DNA of 8,808 bases from Cyanobacteria bacterium UBA11153. GTDB lineage: Bacteria > Cyanobacteriota > Cyanobacteriia > Cyanobacteriales > Coleofasciculaceae. The stretch lies in assembly GCA_003511885.1 (NCBI GenBank), contig DOIX01000136.1, positions 2,634 through 11,441 of the forward strand. Reading direction: 5' to 3'. This document shows, in pieces, positions 1 to 5,576 of this stretch. Position 1 is the first letter of the stretch. The number at the start of each line of letters is the position of its first letter. The notes under the pieces were generated by a model that saw only the letters and a program-made list of their open reading frames with translations, was not told the DNA's origin and did no database searches. The position numbers and the translations under genes were made by a program.

Positions 1-21
1 GTTTGATTTCCATCCAGTAAT

Positions 22-32
22 TGTCAACTGTC
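22..32 (-). repeat. isolated inverted copy of the GTTGACA heptamer repeat
   Basis: The plus strand reads TGTCAACTGTC, the reverse complement of GACAGTTGACA. That is exactly a stretch of the heptamer array found on the other side of the pentapeptide gene at 1991-2046. The gene is therefore flanked by the same repeat in opposite orientations, with one and a half units here and eight there. It may be a remnant of an array or a coincidence of a widespread short repeat. Confidence 0.5.
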
Positions 33-35
33 CAC

Positions 36-44
36 TGCTATATA
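36..44 (+). promoter_or_regulatory. possible extended -10 promoter for the pentapeptide gene
   Basis: TGCTATATA matches the extended -10 form (TG, one base, then a TATAAT-like hexamer at 39-44). TTGTCA at 21-26 resembles a -35 box but is only 12 bases from the hexamer, so an extended -10 reading fits better. It would give a leader of roughly 90 bases. The motif is short and could occur by chance in AT-rich DNA. The NACHT gene carries the similar TGCTATAAT at 5658-5666. Confidence 0.25.
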
Positions 45-107
45 AGCTTGCACAGGGCATCTGTAAGTGATGCTGGTGTCGATAGGCGATTTGGACTCAT
101 GCCAGAA

Positions 108-136
108 TTGAAAATGGCAGTTTTCAAACTGGGGAA
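108..136 (+). promoter_or_regulatory. leader hairpin and ribosome binding site of the pentapeptide gene
   Basis: TTGAAAA (108-114) and TTTTCAA (121-127) form a perfect 7-bp stem with a 6-base loop. A competing stem GCCA (101-104) with TGGC (115-118) overlaps it. Directly after comes GGGGAA (131-136), a purine-rich ribosome binding site 3 bases before the ATG at 140 and 6 before the second ATG at 143. The spacing suits the second ATG slightly better. A 14-codon open frame from the ATG at 99 ends in TGA at 141-143, overlapping the gene's start codon. Confidence 0.35.
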
Positions 137-139
137 TTC

Positions 140-1987
140 ATGATGAATCCTGACGAAATTAGAGCGCGATACGCAGCAGGCGAAAGGGATTTTAGCGGAG
201 TTGACTTAAGTGGGGCTTCCTTGAGTGGAGCAGATTTGCAACAAGCTGGGTTATGGCGAGCTAATTTGACTAAAGCTAGCCTGGTTGGTACAAACCTGAG
301 CGGAGCAGATTTATTTGGAGTTTCCTTGAGGGAGGCAAACTTGAGTCGTGCGGTACTGTGTGGCGCGAATCTGAGTGGGGCAGACTTAACCTTAGCTCTT
401 CTCCAAGGAGCTAATCTTCATGCTGCACTCTACAATGAAGCCACTCAGTTTCCGACTAATTTCGATCCCAATTTGGCTGGGGCTTATTTAATCGCGCCGG
501 GTGGAAAACTTGATGATGCTTCTCTGGGCGGAATTGATCTCAGTCACACTAGCTTAAAAGGTGCTTCCCTAATCCGTGCGGATTTGTGGCAAACGAATCT
601 CAGGGAAGCTAATTTGAGCGAGGCTAATCTCAGTCAAGCACATTTAATTGGTACTAATTTGAATGGAGCTGACTTGAGTGGAGCTTCCCTAAAAGAGTCC
701 AATCTATTGGGAGCGGATCTTCGCTCTAGTAACCTACTTTTAACAGAATTTACTGGGGCACTTTATGATGAAACTACTCAGTTTCCCCAAGATTTTAACC
801 CAGAATCGAGAGGAGCCTTTCTGATTGCCCCTAAGACATCCCTTCTCAAGCTTAACCTTCGTGGAGTTAACCTCAGTGGAGTCGATTTGAGCGAAGCTTC
901 TTTGCGAGAAACGGATTTAAGTGGAGCAAATTTGTTTGGCATTTCCCTCAGACGTGCTAATTTGAGGGGAGCGAATTTAAGTGGTAGTATCTTGTGGGAA
1001 GCAGAACTAATTGGATCTGATTTAAGGGGAGCAGATTTAAGGGAAGCAGACTTGTGGTTGGCAGATCTCAGAGAAGCAGATTTGAGCAGGGCTGACTTGA
1101 GTAAAACTAACTTGTTTGGAGTAGATTTGCTCGGCGCTAATCTCTTGGAGGTGAACTTGCAAGGAGCTATCTATAATGAGATGACTCAATTTCCTGAAGG
1201 GTTCGATCCTGCTATTGCTGGTGCATACTTAATTGGTGCTAATGCGTCACTACAAGGGGTAAATCTGACAGGAACAGATCTGAGGGGAGCTAATCTCTCT
1301 GGGGCTGATTTGAGCAGGGCTAAATTGTTTGGAGCTAATCTTCAAGAAGCGATTTTGGAAGGGACTAAACTTGAGGAAGCGCTCTATAATAAATCGACTC
1401 AATTTCCTGCTATGTTTGACCCGATTAAGGCTGGTGCATACTTAATTTCTCCTGGAGTGTCGCTACAAGGGGTAAATTTGGGTGAGGCAGATTTCAGTGG
1501 AGCGGATTTGAGCAGGACTAATTTGATGGGTGCGAATCTGCGAAATGTTACTTTAGTAAATATCAACATTCAAGAAGCTATTTACGATGAAGCAACTCAA
1601 TTTCCGGAAGGGTTCGATCCTGCTCTTGGTGGTGCATATTTGATTGCTCCTGGTTCATCATTACAAGAAGCTAATTTGAGTGGGACTGAATTAGGGGGAG
1701 TCAATCTGAGTGAGGCTAATTTAAGTAAGGCTTCCTTAAATCATGTTGACCTCTGGGGATCTAATTTGAGTCGCGCTAATCTGGAGGGAGCTAATCTGGA
1801 AGGAGCGAATTTATTGGGGGCTAATTTAATTGGGGCTAATTTGAGCGAGGCTTATCTAAAGGGTGCTAATTTGGATGGGGCTGATTTGAGTCAGGCTAAT
1901 TTGAAGGGGGTGGATTTAAGTCAGGTTGATTTGGAAGGAGCTATTCTTAGTGGCTCGATTATGCCTGATGGTACTGTTCATAATTAG
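140..1987 (+). CDS. pentapeptide-repeat protein with five inserted 27-residue modules
   Basis: A 615-residue protein built almost entirely of A(D/N)LxX pentapeptide repeats, the signature of the right-handed quadrilateral beta-helix. The N-terminus (about residues 4-20, EIRARYAAGERDF) is the short lead-in common in cyanobacterial members, followed by repeats to about residue 600. The chain ends in MPDGTVHN, a C-terminal motif I recognise from such proteins. The helix is interrupted five times by a 27-residue non-pentapeptide module at residues 98-124, 209-235, 345-371, 416-442 and 482-508. Each has TQFP, F(D/N)P and GA(Y/F)LI in register. No signal peptide, transmembrane segment or enzymatic domain is visible, so a cytoplasmic structural or binding role is the only safe inference. 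Either ATG 140 or ATG 143 could start it; both follow GGGGAA. It stands alone and converges on recJ. Family assignment is firm; function is unknown. Confidence 0.95.
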   Translation: MMNPDEIRARYAAGERDFSGVDLSGASLSGADLQQAGLWRANLTKASLVGTNLSGADLFGVSLREANLSRAVLCGANLSGADLTLALLQGANLHAALYNEATQFPTNFDPNLAGAYLIAPGGKLDDASLGGIDLSHTSLKGASLIRADLWQTNLREANLSEANLSQAHLIGTNLNGADLSGASLKESNLLGADLRSSNLLLTEFTGALYDETTQFPQDFNPESRGAFLIAPKTSLLKLNLRGVNLSGVDLSEASLRETDLSGANLFGISLRRANLRGANLSGSILWEAELIGSDLRGADLREADLWLADLREADLSRADLSKTNLFGVDLLGANLLEVNLQGAIYNEMTQFPEGFDPAIAGAYLIGANASLQGVNLTGTDLRGANLSGADLSRAKLFGANLQEAILEGTKLEEALYNKSTQFPAMFDPIKAGAYLISPGVSLQGVNLGEADFSGADLSRTNLMGANLRNVTLVNINIQEAIYDEATQFPEGFDPALGGAYLIAPGSSLQEANLSGTELGGVNLSEANLSKASLNHVDLWGSNLSRANLEGANLEGANLLGANLIGANLSEAYLKGANLDGADLSQANLKGVDLSQVDLEGAILSGSIMPDGTVHN

Positions 1988-1990
1988 GGC

Positions 1991-2050
1991 GTTGACAGTT
2001 GACAGTTGATAGTTGACAGTTGACAGTTGACAGTTGACAGTTGATAGTTA
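1991..2050 (+). repeat. GTTGACA heptamer tandem array, eight units
   Basis: Eight contiguous 7-base units fill 1991-2046, followed by a partial GTTA. Units 1, 2, 4, 5, 6 and 7 are GTTGACA; units 3 and 8 are GTTGATA. The array starts 3 bases after the stop codon of the pentapeptide gene. Short tandem heptamers of this kind are common in filamentous cyanobacterial intergenic DNA. Each unit contains TTGACA, a -35-like hexamer, but no regular -10 follows, so I do not call a promoter. Confidence 0.9.
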
Positions 2051-2066
2051 TAGCCATGTTCATCAA

Positions 2067-2105
2067 ATCATTTATGGAGCAAGGCTTCTCGGCTCTATTC
2101 ATGAT
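2067..2105 (+). other. interrupted hairpin in the 3' region of the pentapeptide transcript
   Basis: ATCAT (2067-2071) pairs with ATGAT (2101-2105), and ATGGAGC (2074-2080) pairs with GCTCTAT (2092-2098) with one G-U. The two helices are separated by a 2-by-2 internal loop and capped by an 11-base loop. A small stem AACCG (2120-2124) with CGGTT (2131-2135) follows, then the strong hairpin at 2138-2184. Together they would fold most of the 3' untranslated region. Confidence 0.35.
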
Positions 2106-2137
2106 GTTATTTCTGTTTTAACCGATATGGCGGTTGC

Positions 2138-2184
2138 GATATAAAGGAAGTTCTCCTCGCCGTGGGGGGAACTTTTTTTATATC
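2138..2184 (+). terminator. probable intrinsic terminator of the pentapeptide gene
   Basis: The arms 2138-2156 and 2166-2184 form an uninterrupted 19-bp stem around a 9-base loop. The core is AAGTTCTCC against GGGGAACTT, and the right arm carries seven consecutive T. The three non-Watson-Crick positions are all G-U in plus-strand RNA; in minus-strand RNA they would be A-C mismatches. This favours a terminator acting on transcripts from the pentapeptide gene, although it lies about 150 bases past the stop. With a shorter stem, the T run serves as the U tract. It may also stop recJ transcripts arriving from the other side, less efficiently. Confidence 0.65.
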
Positions 2185-2228
2185 GGGAAAGATGAGTAAA
2201 ATTAACAAAAATTGATTCAGCAGTGGAT

Positions 2229-2255
2229 GGTGCGTTAGCTTACCCATAACGCACC
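2229..2255. repeat. GGTGCGTTA palindromic repeat
   Basis: GGTGCGTTA (2229-2237) and TAACGCACC (2247-2255) are perfect 9-base inverted repeats around a 9-base spacer, followed by CTACA. I recognise this as a dispersed palindrome found in many cyanobacterial genomes. It lies 32 bases beyond the recJ stop codon, so it may also form a stabilising 3' hairpin on recJ mRNA. No T run follows on the minus strand. Confidence 0.6.
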
Positions 2256-2286
2256 CTACAGATAGATGGTTTGCGTAGGTCCTGAG

Positions 2287-4821
2287 CTAGCAATTTGAGT
2301 GATTAATGATTGGGGCTACCATTCTTTCAATGGTAGACAAAGGGACTTGGTAAAAATATTGCCGCAAAAACTGTTCTTCTTCAACTGCGGCTAAAAATGT
2401 TTGAATTCCTGGCTCGGATATATGATGATTTGGGGAGGATTCTGGGGAATTCCAGGTAATTTCTACTGCCCAATCTAGGTGTTTTACCTGAAAACCAAGA
2501 CTTTCCAGGGCGAGGAATCCTAAATGTAAAGTGCGATCGCTGGTGTTAAGCTTTTCTTGCAGTTGTGCTAGAGTGGCTGCCTGCCCTGTGCGGCTGAGGA
2601 ATTTGGCAATCCCTACTAGTTTATGCCAGATTTCCTCTGGTGAGGGTAGATTAGGTGGAGGATATGCGATCGCTAATTTTCTTTCTGTCTGGATTGCTCG
2701 TCTATACCACAATTGTATTTCATCCCAGCTCATCGGACATTCACGAATTGTTAAAGGGTGGTTTTCTGGTAGGAGGTGAGAGGCTGGAGGCAAAAGGCTT
2801 TGGTTTGGATCGGATAAATTATACCTCATCTCCCCATCTCCCCATCTCCCTATCTCCCCATCTTCACCTCGCCAGTCTAAAATCCAATCAATTTGGCTGG
2901 TAAGATTAAATGAGGTGGATGTTTCCTGAGAATGGATGGCAATTATCCGAATTTCGGGACGTTTTTTGTAATTATTATAGTCAAGTTCGACGAGACAAGA
3001 ACATCTGCCTTTGGGTACTTCGTCTTTATAATGTCCCCACCAGATACCGGGAAAACCGTGATGGGAAAAATCGTCCCAAACTTCTAATTCGGTTTTAATA
3101 TATTGGATCTTACTACCTTTTAAGTCCTGAGTATTCCGATTCCAGACTTCCTGAAACCAACAGTTTTCAATCAATAATTTGGGCACGGGATTTCCCATGC
3201 CGCAAGGTTCTAATAATTTTAGTTCCTGAAATAATTCTTTTCCTAATTCTGGTACAGTTACGACAATATCGGCTTTGATTACGGGCTGAGTTAAGGTATT
3301 ATCTGATAGTTTTTGCCGCAGTTGTTGGTTAATGGCATCTGTAAATAGAGGAATATTTTCTACTGGCAAACTCAATCCTGCTGCAAAAGGATGTCCGCCA
3401 AATCGATGTAGTAAATGTGCTTGAGAGTTTACCAATTCATATAAATCTATATTATTAATTGAACGAGCAGAGCCTCTGGCAATTGGGGAGTGGGGAGTGG
3501 GGGGTGGGGAGACAAGGGAGATATTTTGACTCTCTTGTGTCTCCTCTATCTCTTTCATCTCTCTATCTCCGCTACTTAGTAAAATAGTGGGTAAACCATA
3601 TTCCTGGGCGATTTCACCTGCAACTAAACCTAAAACACCGACAGCCCATTGAGGATCTTCTAAGACAATAACACTGGTGGTTGAAAGATCGAGTTGGGTT
3701 AATTTTTGTTTAACTTGTTGGCTAACGTCTTTTTGTAATGACTTGCGGCGGGAGTTGGCTAATTCTGTGAAGAGTGCTAATTCGTTGGTGCGTTTTTCAT
3801 CGCGACTGGTGAGTAATTCGACACAAAAGGAAGCGTCTCCTTGAATGCGGCTGACTGCGTTAATTCTTGGCCCAATTCCGAAGGAAATATCTGTGGGGCG
3901 ATCTCCGTTTCTTTGGCATAATTCTAATAGTTTGGCGACACCGGGACGAGATCTGGTTTTGGTTTGTTGTTGGAGTTTTTGAATTCCTTTTTGGGCAAGA
4001 TAGCGACAATCTCCATTTAATTGTACTAAGTCGGCAATTAAACCAATGGCGACTAAATCGAGTAAGTTTTCTACAGGTTTTTGGGGAATATCTGGTAAGG
4101 TTTTATAGAGGGCTTCGACTAGTTTATAGGCTACGGCTACTCCAGACAAATGAAAGAGGGGATGGGTTTCGATAAAATATCTGGGATTGATAATTGAGAT
4201 GACAGGTGGTCGATCTTCTGGTAGGGTATGGTGATCGGTAATAATTATATCGATTCCCTGAGATTGGGCATGTTCAATTTCTGCTAAATTTGTGCTGCCA
4301 GTATCGCAGGTAACGATTAGTTTCGCTCCCCAGTCTGCTAGTTTATCAATTCCTGGATTATTTAAACCATGAGATTCGGTAATCCGATTGGGAATATAAT
4401 AAGTTAATTGCTGGTGCTGGGTAAAAAATTGTCCCAATCCTTCCCAAAGAATGCTAGTAGCAGTAATGCCGTCAGCGTCGAAATCTCCCCATATAGCGAC
4501 TTTTTCTCCAATTTCTCTGGCTTTTTGCAGTCGTCGCACTGCTAATTTCATGTCTTGTCCAAATTCAAAAGAATTTGTAGGCTGGTATAATTCTGGATTG
4601 AGAAAACCTGCGAGTTGTTGGGGATTTTGGATGCCTCTCTGCCACAATAATTGGGCGGCATATCTTCCATCTGAGTTGGGGATGTGGTGTTTAATGGTTT
4701 CGAGAAACCACTGCGGTATTTCCGGGGTAGGCTGGATTTGCCATTGAGGTTGTGGTTGAGACATTTGACTGGATGCTAGGCTTTTAGTGGGAATTGCGAT
4801 AGCTTCGCGAGCCTTCGGCAT
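2287..4821 (-). CDS. recJ: single-stranded-DNA-specific 5'-3' exonuclease RecJ
   Basis: A DHH-family nuclease that degrades single-stranded DNA 5' to 3' with divalent metal ions, in RecFOR recombination and in repair. Visible landmarks, numbered from the longest start: motif I DFDADG (residues 113-118), TCDTG (171-175), DHH (196-198), GVAVAYKL (227-234), GPRINAVSR (317-325), the DHHA1 motif GGHPFAAG (475-482) and LEPCGMGNP (537-545). Residues from about 640 form an extension with a helix-turn-helix-like segment (about 735-790), which I recall from cyanobacterial RecJ. Bacterial RecJ is usually nearer 570-670 residues, so 844 is long. Part of the excess is repeat-derived (about residues 418-447 and 653-666). 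The coordinates give the longest frame. I think Met20 (4762-4764) is the likelier start, because residues 1-9 come from a palindromic repeat and cyanobacterial homologues begin near there. Neither ATG has a clear ribosome binding site. Confidence 0.97.
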   Translation of the reverse strand: MPKAREAIAIPTKSLASSQMSQPQPQWQIQPTPEIPQWFLETIKHHIPNSDGRYAAQLLWQRGIQNPQQLAGFLNPELYQPTNSFEFGQDMKLAVRRLQKAREIGEKVAIWGDFDADGITATSILWEGLGQFFTQHQQLTYYIPNRITESHGLNNPGIDKLADWGAKLIVTCDTGSTNLAEIEHAQSQGIDIIITDHHTLPEDRPPVISIINPRYFIETHPLFHLSGVAVAYKLVEALYKTLPDIPQKPVENLLDLVAIGLIADLVQLNGDCRYLAQKGIQKLQQQTKTRSRPGVAKLLELCQRNGDRPTDISFGIGPRINAVSRIQGDASFCVELLTSRDEKRTNELALFTELANSRRKSLQKDVSQQVKQKLTQLDLSTTSVIVLEDPQWAVGVLGLVAGEIAQEYGLPTILLSSGDREMKEIEETQESQNISLVSPPPTPHSPIARGSARSINNIDLYELVNSQAHLLHRFGGHPFAAGLSLPVENIPLFTDAINQQLRQKLSDNTLTQPVIKADIVVTVPELGKELFQELKLLEPCGMGNPVPKLLIENCWFQEVWNRNTQDLKGSKIQYIKTELEVWDDFSHHGFPGIWWGHYKDEVPKGRCSCLVELDYNNYKKRPEIRIIAIHSQETSTSFNLTSQIDWILDWRGEDGEIGRWGDGEMRYNLSDPNQSLLPPASHLLPENHPLTIRECPMSWDEIQLWYRRAIQTERKLAIAYPPPNLPSPEEIWHKLVGIAKFLSRTGQAATLAQLQEKLNTSDRTLHLGFLALESLGFQVKHLDWAVEITWNSPESSPNHHISEPGIQTFLAAVEEEQFLRQYFYQVPLSTIERMVAPIINHSNC
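2533..2673. repeat. two HIP1 octamers inside recJ
   Basis: GCGATCGC occurs at 2533-2540 and 2666-2673. HIP1 is the highly iterated palindrome of cyanobacterial chromosomes, so it supports the taxonomic reading and indicates resident DNA. Two further copies lie in the NACHT gene; none occurs in the pentapeptide gene. Confidence 0.85.
2824..2863 (-). repeat. octamer tandem repeat inside recJ
   Basis: Five 8-base units: CCTCATCT (2824-2831), CCCCATCT (2832-2839), CCCCATCT (2840-2847), CCCTATCT (2848-2855) and CCCCATCT (2856-2863). Read on the coding strand they give an 8-residue period in the protein around residues 653-666 (DGEIGRWG then DGEMRY). This tract sits at the junction between the nuclease core and the C-terminal extension and looks like intergenic repeat DNA captured in frame. 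Confidence 0.85.
3485..3512 (-). repeat. GGGGAGT heptamer tandem repeat inside recJ
   Basis: Four 7-base units: GGGGAGT (3485-3491), GGGGAGT (3492-3498), GGGGGGT (3499-3505) and GGGGAGA (3506-3512). They encode the proline-rich SPPPTPHSPI part of recJ. The tract belongs to an apparent insert of about 30 residues (418-447) lying between LPTILLSS and ARGSARS, which I would expect to be nearly adjacent in RecJ proteins. Confidence 0.8.
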
Positions 4822-4824
4822 CGC
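4796..4824. repeat. palindromic GCGAT...ATCGC element overlapping the recJ N-terminus
   Basis: A 29-base element with GCGAT (4796-4800) and ATCGC (4820-4824) as outer arms and the inner pair GCT and AGC around TCGCG. On the minus strand it starts GCGATGCCGAAGGC, a form I recognise as a common dispersed cyanobacterial palindrome. It covers the first nine codons of the longest recJ frame, which casts doubt on that start. Confidence 0.7.
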
Positions 4825-4860
4825 AATTATTATCTGGTTATTATTGTAGCGTGGTAGTTA

Positions 4861-4886
4861 GCGATAGCGCTGCCGGAGGCAATCGC
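4861..4886. repeat. second palindromic GCGAT...ATCGC element upstream of recJ
   Basis: A 26-base element with outer arms GCGAT (4861-4865) and ATCGC (4882-4886) and an inner pair GCC (4872-4874) and GGC (4878-4880). It lies 36 bases from the first element, within the probable recJ leader, so both could fold in the recJ 5' untranslated RNA. Confidence 0.6.
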
Positions 4887-4901
4887 GAAATCTCTACCAG
4901 G

Positions 4902-4907
4902 ATTATA
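4902..4907 (-). promoter_or_regulatory. candidate -10 box of recJ
   Basis: On the minus strand this reads TATAAT exactly. No good -35 box lies 16-18 bases upstream (AATTAC is the best visible). Transcription from here would start near 4895, giving a leader of about 75 bases to the first recJ ATG or 130 to the second, and including the two palindromic elements. Confidence 0.3.
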
Positions 4908-4965
4908 TCCAGTCTGGTTTTCAGGTAATTTTTTAACAGTGACAGTCTTTTTTAATGGTTCTTTT

Positions 4966-5010
4966 TGACAAATCTTTTGTCAGAGATCTTTTTGAAGAGA
5001 TCTTATTGAA
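4966..5010. repeat. inverted repeat followed by a 14-bp direct repeat
   Basis: TGACAAA (4966-4972) and TTTGTCA (4976-4982) form a perfect 7-bp inverted repeat with a 3-base spacer. Immediately after come two adjacent 14-base units at 4983-4996 and 4997-5010, both GAGATCTTNTTGAA with N being T in the first and A in the second. Each unit contains the palindrome AGATCT. The block lies about 60 bases beyond the candidate recJ -10 and could be a regulator binding site or a recent local duplication. Confidence 0.5.
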
Positions 5011-5095
5011 AAGAGAAATACGCAAAGGTTTATACAGAGATAGAATCAATGAGTTTATATCATGCACCATGTCGTGACAGTATCCCGATTAATAC

Positions 5096-5284
5096 TCAAG
5101 ATCGCCAATCCGGAAAATTCCCTTCTAGACAAGCGGCAATTTCCTCTAACCAGCGATCTTCTACTGTAACAATCCAGGTGTTAAACTTTTCATCTGTTCG
5201 CGATACCAGAGATTTTAGCTGCGTTTTTTTTGAGTATCGATCTCTGTTATTAGATTTGTTTGGGAAGAAAGTTACTGCGTTCAT
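5096..5284 (-). CDS. possible small hypothetical protein, 62 residues
   Basis: I do not recognise this protein. Support comes from its start: GGAG (5292-5295 read on the minus strand) lies 7 bases before the ATG, and a candidate promoter lies just upstream (TACAAT at 5325-5330, TTCACT at 5347-5352, 16-base spacer). The N-terminal half is basic and polar (KSNNRDRYSKK). The C-terminal part (residues about 36-60, WIVTVEDRWLEEIAACLEG) could form a beta strand followed by an amphipathic helix. There is no signal peptide or membrane segment, and one cysteine. It reads in the same direction as recJ but is 274 bases from it, so joint transcription is uncertain. It could be a real small gene, the remnant of a longer one, or chance. 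A plus-strand frame overlapping it (5049-5306) lacks comparable start signals. Confidence 0.4.
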   Translation of the reverse strand: MNAVTFFPNKSNNRDRYSKKTQLKSLVSRTDEKFNTWIVTVEDRWLEEIAACLEGNFPDWRS

Positions 5285-5324
5285 GATTAATCTCCAGTTC
5301 AGTTAAATCTATGTTATTGACTCT

Positions 5325-5352
5325 ATTGTATGTTCGCTCATTCTTCAGTGAA
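5325..5352 (-). promoter_or_regulatory. candidate promoter of the 62-codon frame
   Basis: On the minus strand TTCACT (5347-5352, four of six matches to TTGACA) and TACAAT (5325-5330, five of six to TATAAT) are 16 bases apart. The predicted start near 5317 gives a leader of about 33 bases containing GGAG. The order promoter, ribosome binding site, ATG is coherent, but each part is short. Confidence 0.35.
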
Positions 5353-5379
5353 TTTCGATTAAATAAATCACGTATTTGT

Positions 5380-5409
5380 TTGATAATTGTCAAAATTACC
5401 AGTGATAAT
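5380..5409 (+). promoter_or_regulatory. candidate plus-strand promoter in the intergenic region
   Basis: TTGATA (5380-5385) and GATAAT (5404-5409) each match five of six consensus positions and are 18 bases apart. Transcription from near 5416 would run toward the NACHT gene with a leader of about 400 bases. It overlaps AT-rich sequence, so a chance match is possible. Confidence 0.3.
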
Positions 5410-5425
5410 TTGTTAAAAAACAAGT

Positions 5426-5444
5426 AATCAATTGGCTATTGATT
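5426..5444. promoter_or_regulatory. 7-bp inverted repeat, possible operator
   Basis: AATCAAT (5426-5432) and ATTGATT (5438-5444) are perfect inverted repeats with a 5-base spacer, TGGCT. The site lies just downstream of the plus-strand promoter candidate and between the two divergent transcription units. It fits a dimeric regulator site, but no specific regulator can be named. Confidence 0.3.
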
Positions 5445-5576
5445 TGTGATTGAATGGAAAATTGATGGGTGAGGAATGTCACAGTTGAAGGGGATTGGGG
5501 AGCGAAGGCAAGACAGGAGAGCTATGGCACAATGGTGGAAGCTGAGAGCCACTGTGCTTCAGTCATCTGACTCAAA

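Noticed and set aside
1991..2050. Heptamer array as a CRISPR array or a series of promoters
   Set aside because: Units are contiguous 7-mers without spacers, so it is not CRISPR; TTGACA in each unit has no matching -10 at proper distance.
2138..2255. The hairpins between the pentapeptide gene and recJ as a complete MITE
   Set aside because: No clear target-site duplication or shared terminal inverted repeats enclose the block; separate hairpins explain it more simply.
2531..3098. Three plus-strand open frames across the recJ C-terminal region
   Set aside because: All antisense to recJ; two cross the octamer repeat or the low-complexity tract, which keeps frames open by composition.
3867..4175. 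102-codon plus-strand open frame
   Set aside because: It lies entirely antisense to the RecJ nuclease core, whose motifs are clear in the other strand; its product resembles no known protein and it lacks a ribosome binding site.
4451..4747. 98-codon plus-strand open frame
   Set aside because: Antisense to the N-terminal part of recJ, covering the codons of motif I; a shadow of the real gene.
4966..4982. The TGACAAA/TTTGTCA hairpin as an intrinsic terminator of the 62-codon frame
   Set aside because: On the minus strand the stem is AT-rich and followed by A rather than T; it does not fit an intrinsic terminator.
4961..5036. Plus-strand promoter from TTGAAA (5006-5011) and TATACA (5031-5036)
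   Set aside because: The 19-base spacer is long and the start would fall at the ATG of a frame I do not believe in.
5049..5306. 85-codon plus-strand open frame
   Set aside because: No ribosome binding site before its ATG, and it overlaps the minus-strand 62-codon frame, which has better start signals.
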